A program made the translations under genes and the position numbers. Shown piece by piece: positions 51,059-60,830 of a stretch of DNA of 64,000 nt (its first letter is position 1; every line of letters starts with the position of its first letter). Location of the stretch: the NCBI GenBank assembly GCA_947502495.1, contig CANNAC010000003.1:310001-374000 (forward strand), written 5' to 3'. This DNA is from an uncultured Flavobacteriaceae bacterium (GTDB lineage Bacteria > Bacteroidota > Bacteroidia > Flavobacteriales > Flavobacteriaceae). The notes below the pieces were generated by a model. That model ran no database searches. It saw nothing but the letters and a program-made list of their open reading frames with translations, and was not told the DNA's origin.

Positions 51059-53872
51059 TTAAAATTTATATTTAAGTTGTAATCCTAGATCCATTCCTCT
51101 TTTATAATCTGTAACACCTTTACCATTTGCAGAGTTTACAGAAATGTCACCTAATGTTGTTTCTCTGTAATAGTCGATGTTCGCATTTAAAAGATTTTTT
51201 GCGCTTAGATTAATTTCTAGCTTGTCATTTACTTTGTTTTTCCAGATGAAGTCTAAAGTTGGAACGCCTTTTTCAATAACATTTCCTAATTGTCCAGACC
51301 CTAAAGCATCTATTCGGTTAGAGAAATAAGAGAATACTAAGTTTGCTGTTGGTTTGTAGTTTCCAAAAGTTGGCGAATAATTAATATCTGCATTAAGTAT
51401 TAATGGGGAAGCGCCTTGCAGTGCTTCTTCGCTTTCTGTAAAACTTACATCGTAAAATGCGCCATCTATATTCTCGTATAAATCTTGTGTGGTGTGCATG
51501 TATGTTGCGTTAAACCCAGCAGAAAGCTTGGTGTCTTCGTCTTCGTTTGTAATCAGGTTTTTTCTTATTTCAACTTCTAGACCATATACATTTGCTTTGT
51601 CTCCAGTTCTAAAATAACGTTGTGTACCAGTGGCATCCGCACCAACTACTAAGTTTACAGGATCTTTAATCTCTTTGGTGAAAGCGGCTACAGATAGTAT
51701 TTCATTTTTGCTGAAAAACCATTCGTATTTTAAATCGATGTTTAATATTTTAGAATATCCTTTGTCTAATAAATCAGGATTACCACCAATTCTAGTAGAA
51801 ATATCTTCGTATACAAAAGGAGCAACTTCTTTAAATTCCGGAATAGAAACCGTCTGACTAGCAGAAAAACGAAGGTTCGCATCTTCCGTTAATGCATATT
51901 TTACATTTAGCGTAGGAAGTACAAAAGTTTCTTTAGAGGTTATTTCACTATTTCCTAAGTTTCCTAAATTGATAACATTAAAAGCTATTTTTTGTTCAAA
52001 AGATTCTAAACGTACACCAGGAACAAATAGCCATTTTTCGCCAGATTTAATTTCGGCATCTACATAACCAGCATAAACATTAAGATTTCCGGTGTATGTG
52101 TTTTCATATAATCCAGGTCGGTTTACATTAGATACGTTAGGGATTGGGTTAATTACCTGTATTTCGTAAATACCATCATCACCATCGTTTAGGTTTAAAT
52201 TATCTAACGTGAATACACTATCTAAATTATTTACATCGGTAATGCCATAGCCAGAGTCTAAAATATCATAACCATAACGAATGTTGTTAAACGTTCTCTC
52301 TTTACTTCTTCCATTATATCCTACGTTAATTTTTACATTATCATTGGCATTGTATGCTAGGTTGATTCTTCCGTTGTATTCGTTATCTTCAATGTTTTGA
52401 AAATAACGTTGGTTATCAAAAACCACATTGCTATAAAATGCTGGGTTGGTATTAATATCATTGTCTAATGCTAAGTGATAGTTTTCTACACTGACACGTT
52501 TTCTGTCTGGTTGCTTAGAAAAAACATAGTTATAACCAAATCCCCAATCCACATCGAATTTCCCTGAAGTATGTTCTCCTAATAATTGGTTCACGTACAT
52601 TTGTGTTTGGTCAAATTGTACATTCATTTGGTAAAAACCTTCGTCTGTGTTTAGAATAGCGTCACGACTTCTACCTTTTCCGTCAATACCAAAATAGCCA
52701 ACTTTATCGGAAGAGTTATTAATGAATAAGGAGTTGTATTTAATACTATTATCGCTATCTATTTTGTAGTTAATAGAAGCCATTGCTGTGGTAGTTGTAC
52801 CATATTCGTATTCTTCGGCATTATCTATAAACGCTTTCTTTTCTGTTAATGTGTAATCTACTGCAGAACCTTTTCTGTATTCGTAGGAATTTTCAAAAGA
52901 TGCCGTTGCAAAAAGACTTAGTCTAGAGTCGTTTTTAAAAGTAAAAGACTTTCCTGCGGAAGCACCATAACCAATATTCATTGGCGTACCAGCATTTTCA
53001 GGGTCCACACCATGCGATAAAACTACTGCAAAAGGATTGTGGTCATATCTACCATAGTAACCAAAATAACCAGTTCCTTCACTTCTTACAAAGTCTTTAT
53101 CTATTGCGTTTGTATTAAATCCGGTGGAAACATAAGCGTCAAAGAAGCCATTTCCTTTATAATCTTTCGAGCTGATATCCACATTACCAGCAGAAAAATC
53201 TCCATAATACTTAGAAGAGTATGCCTTGCTAATGGATACGTTTTCTATAACGTCGGAAGAAAATAAATTCAAATCAATATTCTTTTTATTTACATCGTTA
53301 GACGGAAGCGATAAACCATTCATGGAGGTATTTAAATATCTATCTCCTAAACCACGCACGTAAACATTACTTGATCCTTCTTGTTTAGAAACTCCAGAAA
53401 TTTTAGCCACAGCTCCAGCGGCATCACTAACTCCTTTTCTAGATAGTTCTTCGGCACCAATACTTTGTTTTATTTCTACTGCCTTTTTTTGTTCTAGTAA
53501 TAAAGCGGTTTCACTTTCTCTTTTGGTAGTGGTAGTAATTACAACTTCATCTAAAGAAGCTGCGCTTGCTCCCATGGTTACATCTACGTTAGTCACTTTA
53601 CTTGCTATAATTTCTACTGCAATTTCCTGTGTTTCATAACCAACAAAGCTGTAAATAATCGTGTAGCTTCCAGGAGATAAATCGTTTAAAATATAAAGAC
53701 CATCCATGTCAGAGGTTGTTCCGGTAGATGTGCCTTTAATGATTACGTTTGCAAAAGGAAGAGGTTCATTGTTATATTCCTTATCCATTAATTTTCCTGC
53801 TAAAGAACCAGTAGATTGTGCAAAGGTTGCTAAAGAAGTAAATAGTGTTAATGCTAATATAAATTTTCTCAT
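51059..53872 (-). CDS. TonB-dependent outer-membrane receptor with CarboxypepD-reg domain
   Basis: 937 aa from ATG 53872 (MRKFILALTLFTSLATFAQ); an upstream in-frame start adds 12 residues before the signal peptide and is unlikely. The N-terminal CarboxypepD-reg-like domain (LAGKLMDKEYNNEPLPFANV, TSDMDGLYILNDLSPGSYTI) is followed by the plug (EELSRKGVSDAAGAVAKISG, VYVRGLGDRYLNTSMNGLSL) and a 22-strand barrel ending GLQLKYKF. Energy-coupled uptake with the downstream lipoprotein. Five in-phase 11-bp GTTA boxes precede it. Confidence 0.93.
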   Translation of the reverse strand: MRKFILALTLFTSLATFAQSTGSLAGKLMDKEYNNEPLPFANVIIKGTSTGTTSDMDGLYILNDLSPGSYTIIYSFVGYETQEIAVEIIASKVTNVDVTMGASAASLDEVVITTTTKRESETALLLEQKKAVEIKQSIGAEELSRKGVSDAAGAVAKISGVSKQEGSSNVYVRGLGDRYLNTSMNGLSLPSNDVNKKNIDLNLFSSDVIENVSISKAYSSKYYGDFSAGNVDISSKDYKGNGFFDAYVSTGFNTNAIDKDFVRSEGTGYFGYYGRYDHNPFAVVLSHGVDPENAGTPMNIGYGASAGKSFTFKNDSRLSLFATASFENSYEYRKGSAVDYTLTEKKAFIDNAEEYEYGTTTTAMASINYKIDSDNSIKYNSLFINNSSDKVGYFGIDGKGRSRDAILNTDEGFYQMNVQFDQTQMYVNQLLGEHTSGKFDVDWGFGYNYVFSKQPDRKRVSVENYHLALDNDINTNPAFYSNVVFDNQRYFQNIEDNEYNGRINLAYNANDNVKINVGYNGRSKERTFNNIRYGYDILDSGYGITDVNNLDSVFTLDNLNLNDGDDGIYEIQVINPIPNVSNVNRPGLYENTYTGNLNVYAGYVDAEIKSGEKWLFVPGVRLESFEQKIAFNVINLGNLGNSEITSKETFVLPTLNVKYALTEDANLRFSASQTVSIPEFKEVAPFVYEDISTRIGGNPDLLDKGYSKILNIDLKYEWFFSKNEILSVAAFTKEIKDPVNLVVGADATGTQRYFRTGDKANVYGLEVEIRKNLITNEDEDTKLSAGFNATYMHTTQDLYENIDGAFYDVSFTESEEALQGASPLILNADINYSPTFGNYKPTANLVFSYFSNRIDALGSGQLGNVIEKGVPTLDFIWKNKVNDKLEINLSAKNLLNANIDYYRETTLGDISVNSANGKGVTDYKRGMDLGLQLKYKF

Positions 53873-53923
53873 TACTTGTTTTAATTTCTTGAGGCAAAGA
53901 AACTCCAACTATGTAAAGTTGGT

Positions 53924-53973
53924 GTTAAGTACAGGTTAAACAAGCGTAATAAAACGGTTAGCTTAATGTTATG
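53924..53973 (+). promoter_or_regulatory. Five GTTA-type boxes at exact 11-bp spacing
   Basis: GTTAAG 53924, GTTAAA 53935, GTAATA 53946, GTTAGC 53957 and GTTATG 53968 are all in an 11-bp phase. They lie 50-100 bp upstream of the TonB receptor start and about 80 bp upstream of dgt on the other strand. Contiguous 11-bp direct repeats are the hallmark of PhoB/PhoP-type boxes (TTAACA-like on the minus strand). Confidence 0.6.
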
Positions 53974-54050
53974 AGATTTGCATATTATTTTTATTTGGAA
54001 ATAATTTCTTAACACTAAAAATGTATCTTGCAAAAGATAAAATTGATAAG

Positions 54051-55397
54051 ATGAACTGGGAACAACTACTCTCCTTAAAGCGCTTTGGCGACACGAATAA
54101 AAGATTAAGAAAAGAACAAGACGAAACGCGTTTGGGTTTTGAAGTAGATTACGATCGCGTAATATTTTCTTCAGAGTTTAGAAGTCTTCAGGATAAAACA
54201 CAAGTAATACCGCTTTCGCAAACCGATTTTGTACACACACGCTTAACACATAGTTTAGAGGTTAGTGTTGTGGCGAGATCCTTAGGTAGACAAGTAGGGA
54301 AGAAGTTACTAGAGAAATACCCGCATTTACAAAATATTCATGGCTACCAAGCAAATGACTTTGGTGCTATAGTAGCATCTGCAGCACTTGCACATGATAT
54401 TGGTAATCCGCCATTTGGACATTCTGGAGAAAAAGCGATAGGGGAATTCTTTAAAACTGGAGAAGGGAAACAATATAAGGAGCAGCTTTCGGTAAAAGAA
54501 TATCAAGATTTATGTGATTTTGAAGGTAATGCAAACGGTTTTAAAATAGTTACCGAGAATAGAGAAGGACGCCAAGGCGGTTTGCGTTTAAGTTACGCAA
54601 CACTTGGTGCTTTTATGAAATATCCAAAGGAGTCTCTTCCTAAAAAACCTACCAAACATATTGCAGATAAGAAGTATGGCTTTTTTCAAAGTGAAAAAGA
54701 AGCGTTTTTAGATGTAGCAAATGAACTTGGTCTAATTAGTAGAAGTAAAACAGATATTAGCTTTTCACGTCATCCATTAGCTTTTCTTGTAGAAGCAGCA
54801 GATGATATTTGTTATACTATTATTGATTTTGAAGACGGAATAAACTTAGGACTAATTCAAGAGGAATACGCTTTAGAATATCTAATTAATTTAGTTAGAG
54901 AAACCATAAATACCAAAAAATACAACCAACTAAGTAATACGCAAGATAGAGTTAGTTATTTAAGAGCATTGGCAATTAATACGCTTATTAATGAAGCTGT
55001 AGCTATCTTTATTGCTAATGAAGAAGCGATATTAAAAGATGAATTTAAGATTGCTTTATTAGATAAAAGTAAATACGAAGCGCAAATCAATGATATTATT
55101 AAGATCAGTGTCGATAATGTATACCAATCTAAAGAAGTCGTGGATAAAGAGATTTCAGGATATCAAGTATTAAATACATTGCTAAGTGTTTATACAAATG
55201 CGATTAATAATAATTATAACGAGACACCAACGAATTACGATAAATTAGTGCTTAAAAGATTGCCTAAAACGATTGATATAAATGAGGCTAATTTGTACTT
55301 AAGATTGTTGAGTATATGTAATTATGTTTCCCTGCTTTCAGACAGCAAAGCCATTATGGGATATAAGAAAATCAAGGGTTTAAGCTTTAACATATAA
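54051..55397 (+). CDS. dgt: dGTP triphosphohydrolase family protein
   Basis: 448 aa from ATG 54051 (MNWEQLLSLKRFGDTNKRLR), the start typical of this family; an ATG ten codons upstream is also in frame. It has HD-domain residues: His in THTRLTHSLEVSVVARSL, the His-Asp pair in AALAHDIGNPPFGHSGEKAI, and the late Asp in VEAADDICYTIIDFED. The enzyme hydrolyses dGTP (or other dNTPs) to the nucleoside and triphosphate, affecting dNTP pools and phage sensitivity. Confidence 0.93.
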   Translation: MNWEQLLSLKRFGDTNKRLRKEQDETRLGFEVDYDRVIFSSEFRSLQDKTQVIPLSQTDFVHTRLTHSLEVSVVARSLGRQVGKKLLEKYPHLQNIHGYQANDFGAIVASAALAHDIGNPPFGHSGEKAIGEFFKTGEGKQYKEQLSVKEYQDLCDFEGNANGFKIVTENREGRQGGLRLSYATLGAFMKYPKESLPKKPTKHIADKKYGFFQSEKEAFLDVANELGLISRSKTDISFSRHPLAFLVEAADDICYTIIDFEDGINLGLIQEEYALEYLINLVRETINTKKYNQLSNTQDRVSYLRALAINTLINEAVAIFIANEEAILKDEFKIALLDKSKYEAQINDIIKISVDNVYQSKEVVDKEISGYQVLNTLLSVYTNAINNNYNETPTNYDKLVLKRLPKTIDINEANLYLRLLSICNYVSLLSDSKAIMGYKKIKGLSFNI

Positions 55398-55424
55398 GAT
55401 TTTTTTATATCTCTCTAGTTTTGT

Positions 55425-55432
55425 TATATTTG
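55425..55432 (+). promoter_or_regulatory. -7 promoter box of the secreted BNR protein gene
   Basis: TATATTTG matches TAnnTTTG, 24 bp before the start codon. A -33 TTG at the standard spacing is not evident. Confidence 0.5.
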
Positions 55433-55456
55433 CTACTCTACTATAAAAAATAAATT

Positions 55457-58400
55457 ATGAAAAAGATTACCTATCTATTGAGTGTTTTTTTTGTTTTCTT
55501 TTTGGTTGGATGTAATTCTAATCAAGAATCCAAAAAAGATGTTACACAATTAAAAGAATTACATGCTGAGAATTTAGCGAAGAGCCCTTTTACAGAGCAG
55601 CTTAAGTTAAGTAAAAAAGAAAGAAAGCAGCACAGATTAACACCTAATAAGTATAATGAGGAGATGTGGGAGTTAACCATGAATCCAGAATTAGGAAGAC
55701 CAACTCCAGAAAAAGTTGCGCAACTTCAAAAAGATTTATTAGAGCAAAGAAGAAATGAATTTGTAGCTGGCAGAGTTCCTGGTGATGCAATGGATAATGG
55801 ATGGGTTTCTCGTGGGCCTAGTAATGTAGGAGGTAGAACTCGTGGTTTAATGTTTGACCCTAATGACGCATCGCACAACACAGTATTTGCTGGTGGTGTA
55901 AGTGGAGGTTTATGGAAAAACTCTAATATCACTGTTGGAAACAATGCATGGGAGCGTTTAAATATCCCAGAAAATTTAGCAGTATCTGTTATTACTTATG
56001 ACCCTAATAATACCCAAACTTTTTATCTAGGTACGGGAGAATCTTATGTAGGTCATACAGACGGAGCTATAAACGGTGATGGTGTTTGGAAATCAACAGA
56101 TGGTGGTGTTACATGGGCACAAATATTTGGAGGAAGTACTGGAGATAGTTATTTTGTTTCTGCTTCTAATATTACCGTAAATTCACCAGCAAGTATTGCG
56201 GATGATTATCAATCGTATCCAACAACTGCTTTCGGACCAGAAATAACGAGTGTAGTTACCGGAGATTTAATTTTAGCAAATGATGCTGCTGCTGCTGCAC
56301 CAGTAGAAGGTTGTAATGCTTTTGGATCAAGTGCTTTAGGAAAAATAGCTTTAATACGTAGAGGGAATTGTAACTTTACTCAAAAGATAAAACATGCACA
56401 AGATAATGGTGCGATAGGTGCTATTATGATGAACAATGTTCCTGGAGAGCCAGTACCAATGGGAGGAGCAGATGCAACAATAACCATTCCTTCTGTAATG
56501 ATCTCTCAGGCAGATGGAGATCTATTAGAAGCCGCTTTAGCTTCTGGTACTATTAACGTTTCTTTAAACCCAGCTGTTGGAGATTTTACTGCTCTTGTAG
56601 TTCCTGGTGTACAGCATATTAATGATATTATTGTAGCGCAAAATGGAGACGTATATGTAGCAGCAGGAGAAGCTGTTTATAGTTCTTCAAATGCGGGTAC
56701 AACAATTGGTGGAGATGCATATGGATTGTATAAATCTTCAGATGATGGTGCGAACTGGTCAGAGGTAAACGTACCTTTAACTGCAGATGGACATAAACAC
56801 GAACCTAATGATTTGGATTATGATGCTGCTGGTACCATTTGGATGTCTACTACTGCCAATTCTCTTTATGGAGATGGAGGTGGAATTATTTTTTCTTCCA
56901 TAGATAATGGTACAACTTTTACACAAGCTTATGAAGTGCCAGATGGAGTTAGAACTCAAATAGTAGCTTCTAAACTTAATGCAGGAAAAGTTTATGTGTT
57001 AGCGGAAACTGCCGATGGCGTAACCGTTAAGTATACAGATTCTTCTTTTTCTTCAGTGGTAAATAAAGGGTTGCCTAATGATGCCGACGGTAATATTACC
57101 GGAAGGGATTTTACAAGAGGTCAAGCTTTTTATGATTTAACTATAGCCTTAGACCCTAGTGATGATGATATATTATATGCAGGAGGAATAGATTTATTTA
57201 AAAGTACAAATGGAGCTACTTCATGGAATCAGATTTCACATTGGTATGGAGGTTTTGGTTTCCAAGAGGTACATGCAGATCAACATGCTGTTGCCTTTGC
57301 ACCAGGAGATTCGGATAAAATAATATTTGGTAATGATGGTGGAGTGTATTACACTAATGATGCAGGAACAGTTATTCAAGGTAGAAATAAAGGTTTTGTA
57401 ACCTCACAGTTTTATACTGTAGGTGTTGGACCAACAACTGCTTTTACAACAGGAGACTATTTTGCAGGTGGTTTACAAGATAATGGAACACAATTATTTG
57501 AAAATGCAAACCCAATAGGAACTAGTGGTTCAACGGAAGCACAAGGAGGAGATGGAGCATATACCTTTTTTGACCAAGATGGTACAGATAGATATTTTAT
57601 TGCAAATTATGTTTATAATGGTAGTATAAACCTGTATAGTTATGATGATCCAGGTAAAACTATTAATAGTGAAAGTGATAGCAACGGTTCTTTTATTAAT
57701 CCACAAGCATTAGATTCTAATTTAGATATTTTATATTCTAATTATTCTGCAACAGAGATTATTATTAAAAGATATGCAGGTATTAAGTATGACCAAAATT
57801 TAATTAAAACCGATTTAACAGATGCAACAGAGTTAACAGCTAGACCAACTGCATTAACGGTTTCGCCTTATACTACTACCTCTTCTAAATTATTGGTAGG
57901 TACCGTTTTAGGAGATGTAATTTTAGTCGAAAATGCGAATACTAACCCAACTTGGACGAATTTAGATGGAAATGTATTAGTTGGTAGTGTGTCTGATTTA
58001 GAATTTGGACAATCGGAACAAGAGATTTTTGTAACCATACATAATTATGGTGTAAATAACGTTTGGTACACTAGTGATGGAGGTAACACATGGGAAGCTA
58101 AAGATGGTAACTTACCAGATTTACCTGTAAAAACAATTTTACAAAACCCATTAAGATTAGAAGAGGTGATCATTGGTACAGAACTAGGGGTTTGGTTTAC
58201 TAATAATTTTTCAGATGCTTCTCCTACTTGGACACAAGCTTATAATGGTATGAGTAATGTTAAAGTTTTAGATTTAGATTTAAGAGACGATAATATGGTT
58301 TTTGCCGCTACTCATGGTCGTGGTATTTTCTCAGGGTTATTTACTCCAGATGCTTTAAGTATTGATGAAAATACAGCAAATGCATTTAGTATTTATCCAA

Positions 58401-58618
58401 ACCCTTCAAACGGTACGATAAACATTAAAGTATCTCAAGATTATGGGAAAGCTTTAGCCACTATATTTGATATGAATGGTAGAAAAGTATTCTCTTCAGA
58501 ATTATCTTTAAACCAACAGTCTACAATTAAAGCTAATAATCTAGCTACAGGAATGTATGTGTTAAAAATTCAAGGTGCTAATTTCTCTCATTCAGAAAAA
58601 TTAATCATCAAGAAATAA
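55457..58618 (+). CDS. Sortilin/BNR-repeat secreted protein with PA and T9SS domains
   Basis: 1053 aa. The signal sequence ends in a lipobox-like LVGC (Cys19). After a Lys/Glu-rich stalk come BNR/VPS10-type beta-propeller blades with S-x-D-x-G-x-T-W motifs (KSTDGGVTWAQIFGG, YTSDGGNTWEAKDG). A PA (protease-associated) domain is inserted at about residues 250-380 (IALIRRGNCNFTQKIKHAQD, IPSVMISQADGDLLEAAL). A C-terminal T9SS type A domain ends it (FSIYPNPSNGTINIKV ... TGMYVLKIQGAN). The role is not assigned: peptidase-associated or glycan-binding. The union of lipobox and T9SS domain is noteworthy. Confidence 0.88.
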   Translation: MKKITYLLSVFFVFFLVGCNSNQESKKDVTQLKELHAENLAKSPFTEQLKLSKKERKQHRLTPNKYNEEMWELTMNPELGRPTPEKVAQLQKDLLEQRRNEFVAGRVPGDAMDNGWVSRGPSNVGGRTRGLMFDPNDASHNTVFAGGVSGGLWKNSNITVGNNAWERLNIPENLAVSVITYDPNNTQTFYLGTGESYVGHTDGAINGDGVWKSTDGGVTWAQIFGGSTGDSYFVSASNITVNSPASIADDYQSYPTTAFGPEITSVVTGDLILANDAAAAAPVEGCNAFGSSALGKIALIRRGNCNFTQKIKHAQDNGAIGAIMMNNVPGEPVPMGGADATITIPSVMISQADGDLLEAALASGTINVSLNPAVGDFTALVVPGVQHINDIIVAQNGDVYVAAGEAVYSSSNAGTTIGGDAYGLYKSSDDGANWSEVNVPLTADGHKHEPNDLDYDAAGTIWMSTTANSLYGDGGGIIFSSIDNGTTFTQAYEVPDGVRTQIVASKLNAGKVYVLAETADGVTVKYTDSSFSSVVNKGLPNDADGNITGRDFTRGQAFYDLTIALDPSDDDILYAGGIDLFKSTNGATSWNQISHWYGGFGFQEVHADQHAVAFAPGDSDKIIFGNDGGVYYTNDAGTVIQGRNKGFVTSQFYTVGVGPTTAFTTGDYFAGGLQDNGTQLFENANPIGTSGSTEAQGGDGAYTFFDQDGTDRYFIANYVYNGSINLYSYDDPGKTINSESDSNGSFINPQALDSNLDILYSNYSATEIIIKRYAGIKYDQNLIKTDLTDATELTARPTALTVSPYTTTSSKLLVGTVLGDVILVENANTNPTWTNLDGNVLVGSVSDLEFGQSEQEIFVTIHNYGVNNVWYTSDGGNTWEAKDGNLPDLPVKTILQNPLRLEEVIIGTELGVWFTNNFSDASPTWTQAYNGMSNVKVLDLDLRDDNMVFAATHGRGIFSGLFTPDALSIDENTANAFSIYPNPSNGTINIKVSQDYGKALATIFDMNGRKVFSSELSLNQQSTIKANNLATGMYVLKIQGANFSHSEKLIIKK

Positions 58619-58638
58619 TAATAGACACATTATTATAT

Positions 58639-58672
58639 AAAAAAATGCCACTTTTTAAGTGGCATTTTTTGT
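58639..58672 (+). terminator. Intrinsic terminator
   Basis: A stem AAAAAATGCCACTT / AAGTGGCATTTTTT with a TTT loop, about 20 bases past the stop of the BNR protein gene. Confidence 0.88.
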
Positions 58673-58845
58673 GTAATAAAGTAAAATTTAAGTAGTTGTA
58701 CTCCTACATTTTCGATATAAACAATTGAAAAAGAAGTATTTTACGGATATAAATTGTATTTAAACGATGTTTTTAGTAAATTTACTATTCTCTTGCAGGG
58801 ATATTTAATAAAATTGTTTCTTGGAACAATACTAAAAAATATATC

Positions 58846-58974
58846 ATGAAAAAAAACCTACTAGGAGCAATCGTCATTTTCTTTGTGACTTTTGCGTGTT
58901 TATTGGTTATTAATGAAGTGTCAAGTAATAATGCTTCAGAAGTAGAAAATGAACAATACTACGTTACTGACTAA
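58846..58974 (+). CDS. 42-aa single-helix membrane peptide
   Basis: MKKNLLGAIVIFFVTFACLL then VINEVSSNNASEVENEQYYV and TD, 42 residues. A lysine-flanked hydrophobic helix (possible signal anchor) precedes an acidic tail. A plausible AT-rich 5' leader is present. The stop overlaps the dxs stop by three bases on the opposite strand. No family is recognised; it could be a small regulatory membrane peptide or chance. Confidence 0.5.
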   Translation: MKKNLLGAIVIFFVTFACLLVINEVSSNNASEVENEQYYVTD

Positions 58975-60737
58975 CGTATTGCCTTTATTGTTTTAACGAT
59001 GCTTTCCGCATTTAATGCAGCTAAGCCTTGTAGTTCCAACGTGCTTCCATGTTCTATAAAGTGATCTGGAATTCCTAAGACTGTAATATTATTTTTATAG
59101 TTGTTTTTTGCTGCAAACTCTAAAACAGCACTCCCAAATCCTCCTTTTACGGCGCCATCTTCTATGGTAATAATATTTTTATAGGTATTGCATATGAAAT
59201 GTAATTGCGCTTCGTCTATAGGCTTAATAAAACGCATGTCGTAATGTGCAACTTGAATTTCTTTATCTATTAAGTTAATTGCTTCTGTTGTATTAACAGA
59301 CATGGTTCCTACACTTAAAATAGCGATGTCTTTTCCTTCTTTTAAACAAAGGCTTTTACCAATTTCGATTTCAGAAAATGGTTGTTTCCAATCTATTATT
59401 TCACCTCTTCCTCTAGGATAACGAATTGCAATGGGTAAATCTAAACCTAGTTGCGCGGTGTATAGTATGTCGCGCAATTCTATTTCGTTTCTCGGTGCAA
59501 AAATAATAAGGTTTGGGATGCATCTTAAATATGCTAAATCAAAAACACCATGATGTGTTGCGCCATCTTCACCAACCAAACCTGCACGATCTAAACAGAA
59601 AATGACAGGTAGTTTTTGCAAAGCGACATCATGTATTACTTGGTCGTAAGCGCGTTGTAAAAACGTAGAATAGATATTGCAAAAAGGAATATAGCCTTGT
59701 GTTGCCATTCCTGCGGCTAGTGTTACTGCATGTTGTTCTGCTATGCCAACATCTAAAGCACGATCTGGGAACTCTTGCATCATATATTTTAAAGAACTTC
59801 CAGTAGGCATTGCTGGTGTTATACCAATTATTTTTTCGTTTTTTCTAGCAAGTTCTACTATCGTATATCCAAAAACATCTTGAAATTTTGGTGGCTGAAT
59901 TTGGGAACTCTTCGCGTATAAATCTCCAGTTGCCGCATTAAATTTTCCCGGCGCATGATACGTTACTTGGTTTTCTTCGGCTTGTTTTAAGCCTTTTCCT
60001 TTTGTGGTAATTACATGCAGGAACTTTGGACCTTTTACTTTTTTAAGACGTTCTAGCTCTAAAATTAAAGCGGGTAAATCATGGCCGTCTATTGGTCCGG
60101 AATAATTAAAGTTTAGGGCTTCGAATATATTGTCTTGCTTTTGTGTTCCTTTTTTAACATTGGTCAGGTATTGTTTTAATGCCCCGACGCTAGGGTCAAT
60201 ACCAATAGCATTATCATTTAGAATAACTAATAAATTGGCATTGGTAACTCCAGCGTGATTTAAGCCTTCAAAAGCCATTCCGCTGGCAATAGAAGCATCT
60301 CCAATCACAGCAATGTGCTGTTTGTCTATTTCTCCTTTTAATTGTGAAACTAAAGCCATTCCTAAGGCCGCAGAAATAGATGTGGAAGAATGACCAACAC
60401 CAAAAGTATCATATACGCTTTCTTCTCGTTTAGGAAATCCAGAAATACCACCAAGTTGTCGGTTGGTTTCAAAAGTGTTTTTTCTTCCAGTAAGTAATTT
60501 GTGCACGTAGGCTTGATGGCCAACATCCCAAACCAATAAGTCTTCGGGAGTATGAAATACATAATGCAAAGCAATAGTAAGTTCTACAACGCCTAAGCTT
60601 GCACCTAAATGACCTTCTTTGGTAGCAACGATATTAATTATAAAGGCACGTAATTCTTTAGCGAGTTCAGGTAATTGTTCTTGCTTTAAAAGACGTAAAT
60701 CTTTTGGGTAATTGATATGGTCTAACATCTTATTCAT
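58971..60737 (-). CDS. dxs: 1-deoxy-D-xylulose-5-phosphate synthase
   Basis: 588 aa from ATG 60737; the three codons before it would need a TTG start. ThDP-binding GDASIASGMAFEGLNHAG and NDNAIGIDPSVGAL, the His in VGHQAYVHKLLTGR, the pyrimidine domain FCDLDRAGLVGEDGATHHGV type, and the C-terminal transketolase domain (YDMRFIKPIDEAQ, EDGAVKGGFGSAV) are all present. First enzyme of the MEP isoprenoid pathway. A TACATTTG box (60751-60744, minus) sits just before the ATG, so the mRNA may be nearly leaderless. Confidence 0.96.
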   Translation of the reverse strand: MNKMLDHINYPKDLRLLKQEQLPELAKELRAFIINIVATKEGHLGASLGVVELTIALHYVFHTPEDLLVWDVGHQAYVHKLLTGRKNTFETNRQLGGISGFPKREESVYDTFGVGHSSTSISAALGMALVSQLKGEIDKQHIAVIGDASIASGMAFEGLNHAGVTNANLLVILNDNAIGIDPSVGALKQYLTNVKKGTQKQDNIFEALNFNYSGPIDGHDLPALILELERLKKVKGPKFLHVITTKGKGLKQAEENQVTYHAPGKFNAATGDLYAKSSQIQPPKFQDVFGYTIVELARKNEKIIGITPAMPTGSSLKYMMQEFPDRALDVGIAEQHAVTLAAGMATQGYIPFCNIYSTFLQRAYDQVIHDVALQKLPVIFCLDRAGLVGEDGATHHGVFDLAYLRCIPNLIIFAPRNEIELRDILYTAQLGLDLPIAIRYPRGRGEIIDWKQPFSEIEIGKSLCLKEGKDIAILSVGTMSVNTTEAINLIDKEIQVAHYDMRFIKPIDEAQLHFICNTYKNIITIEDGAVKGGFGSAVLEFAAKNNYKNNITVLGIPDHFIEHGSTLELQGLAALNAESIVKTIKAIR

Positions 60738-60830
60738 GGAATACAAATGTAATATTTGAAAATGATACTAATACTAATATCATTTGAAATTGTACTTTTA
60801 CAATAATTATTAATTCTTGAAATTATAGCT

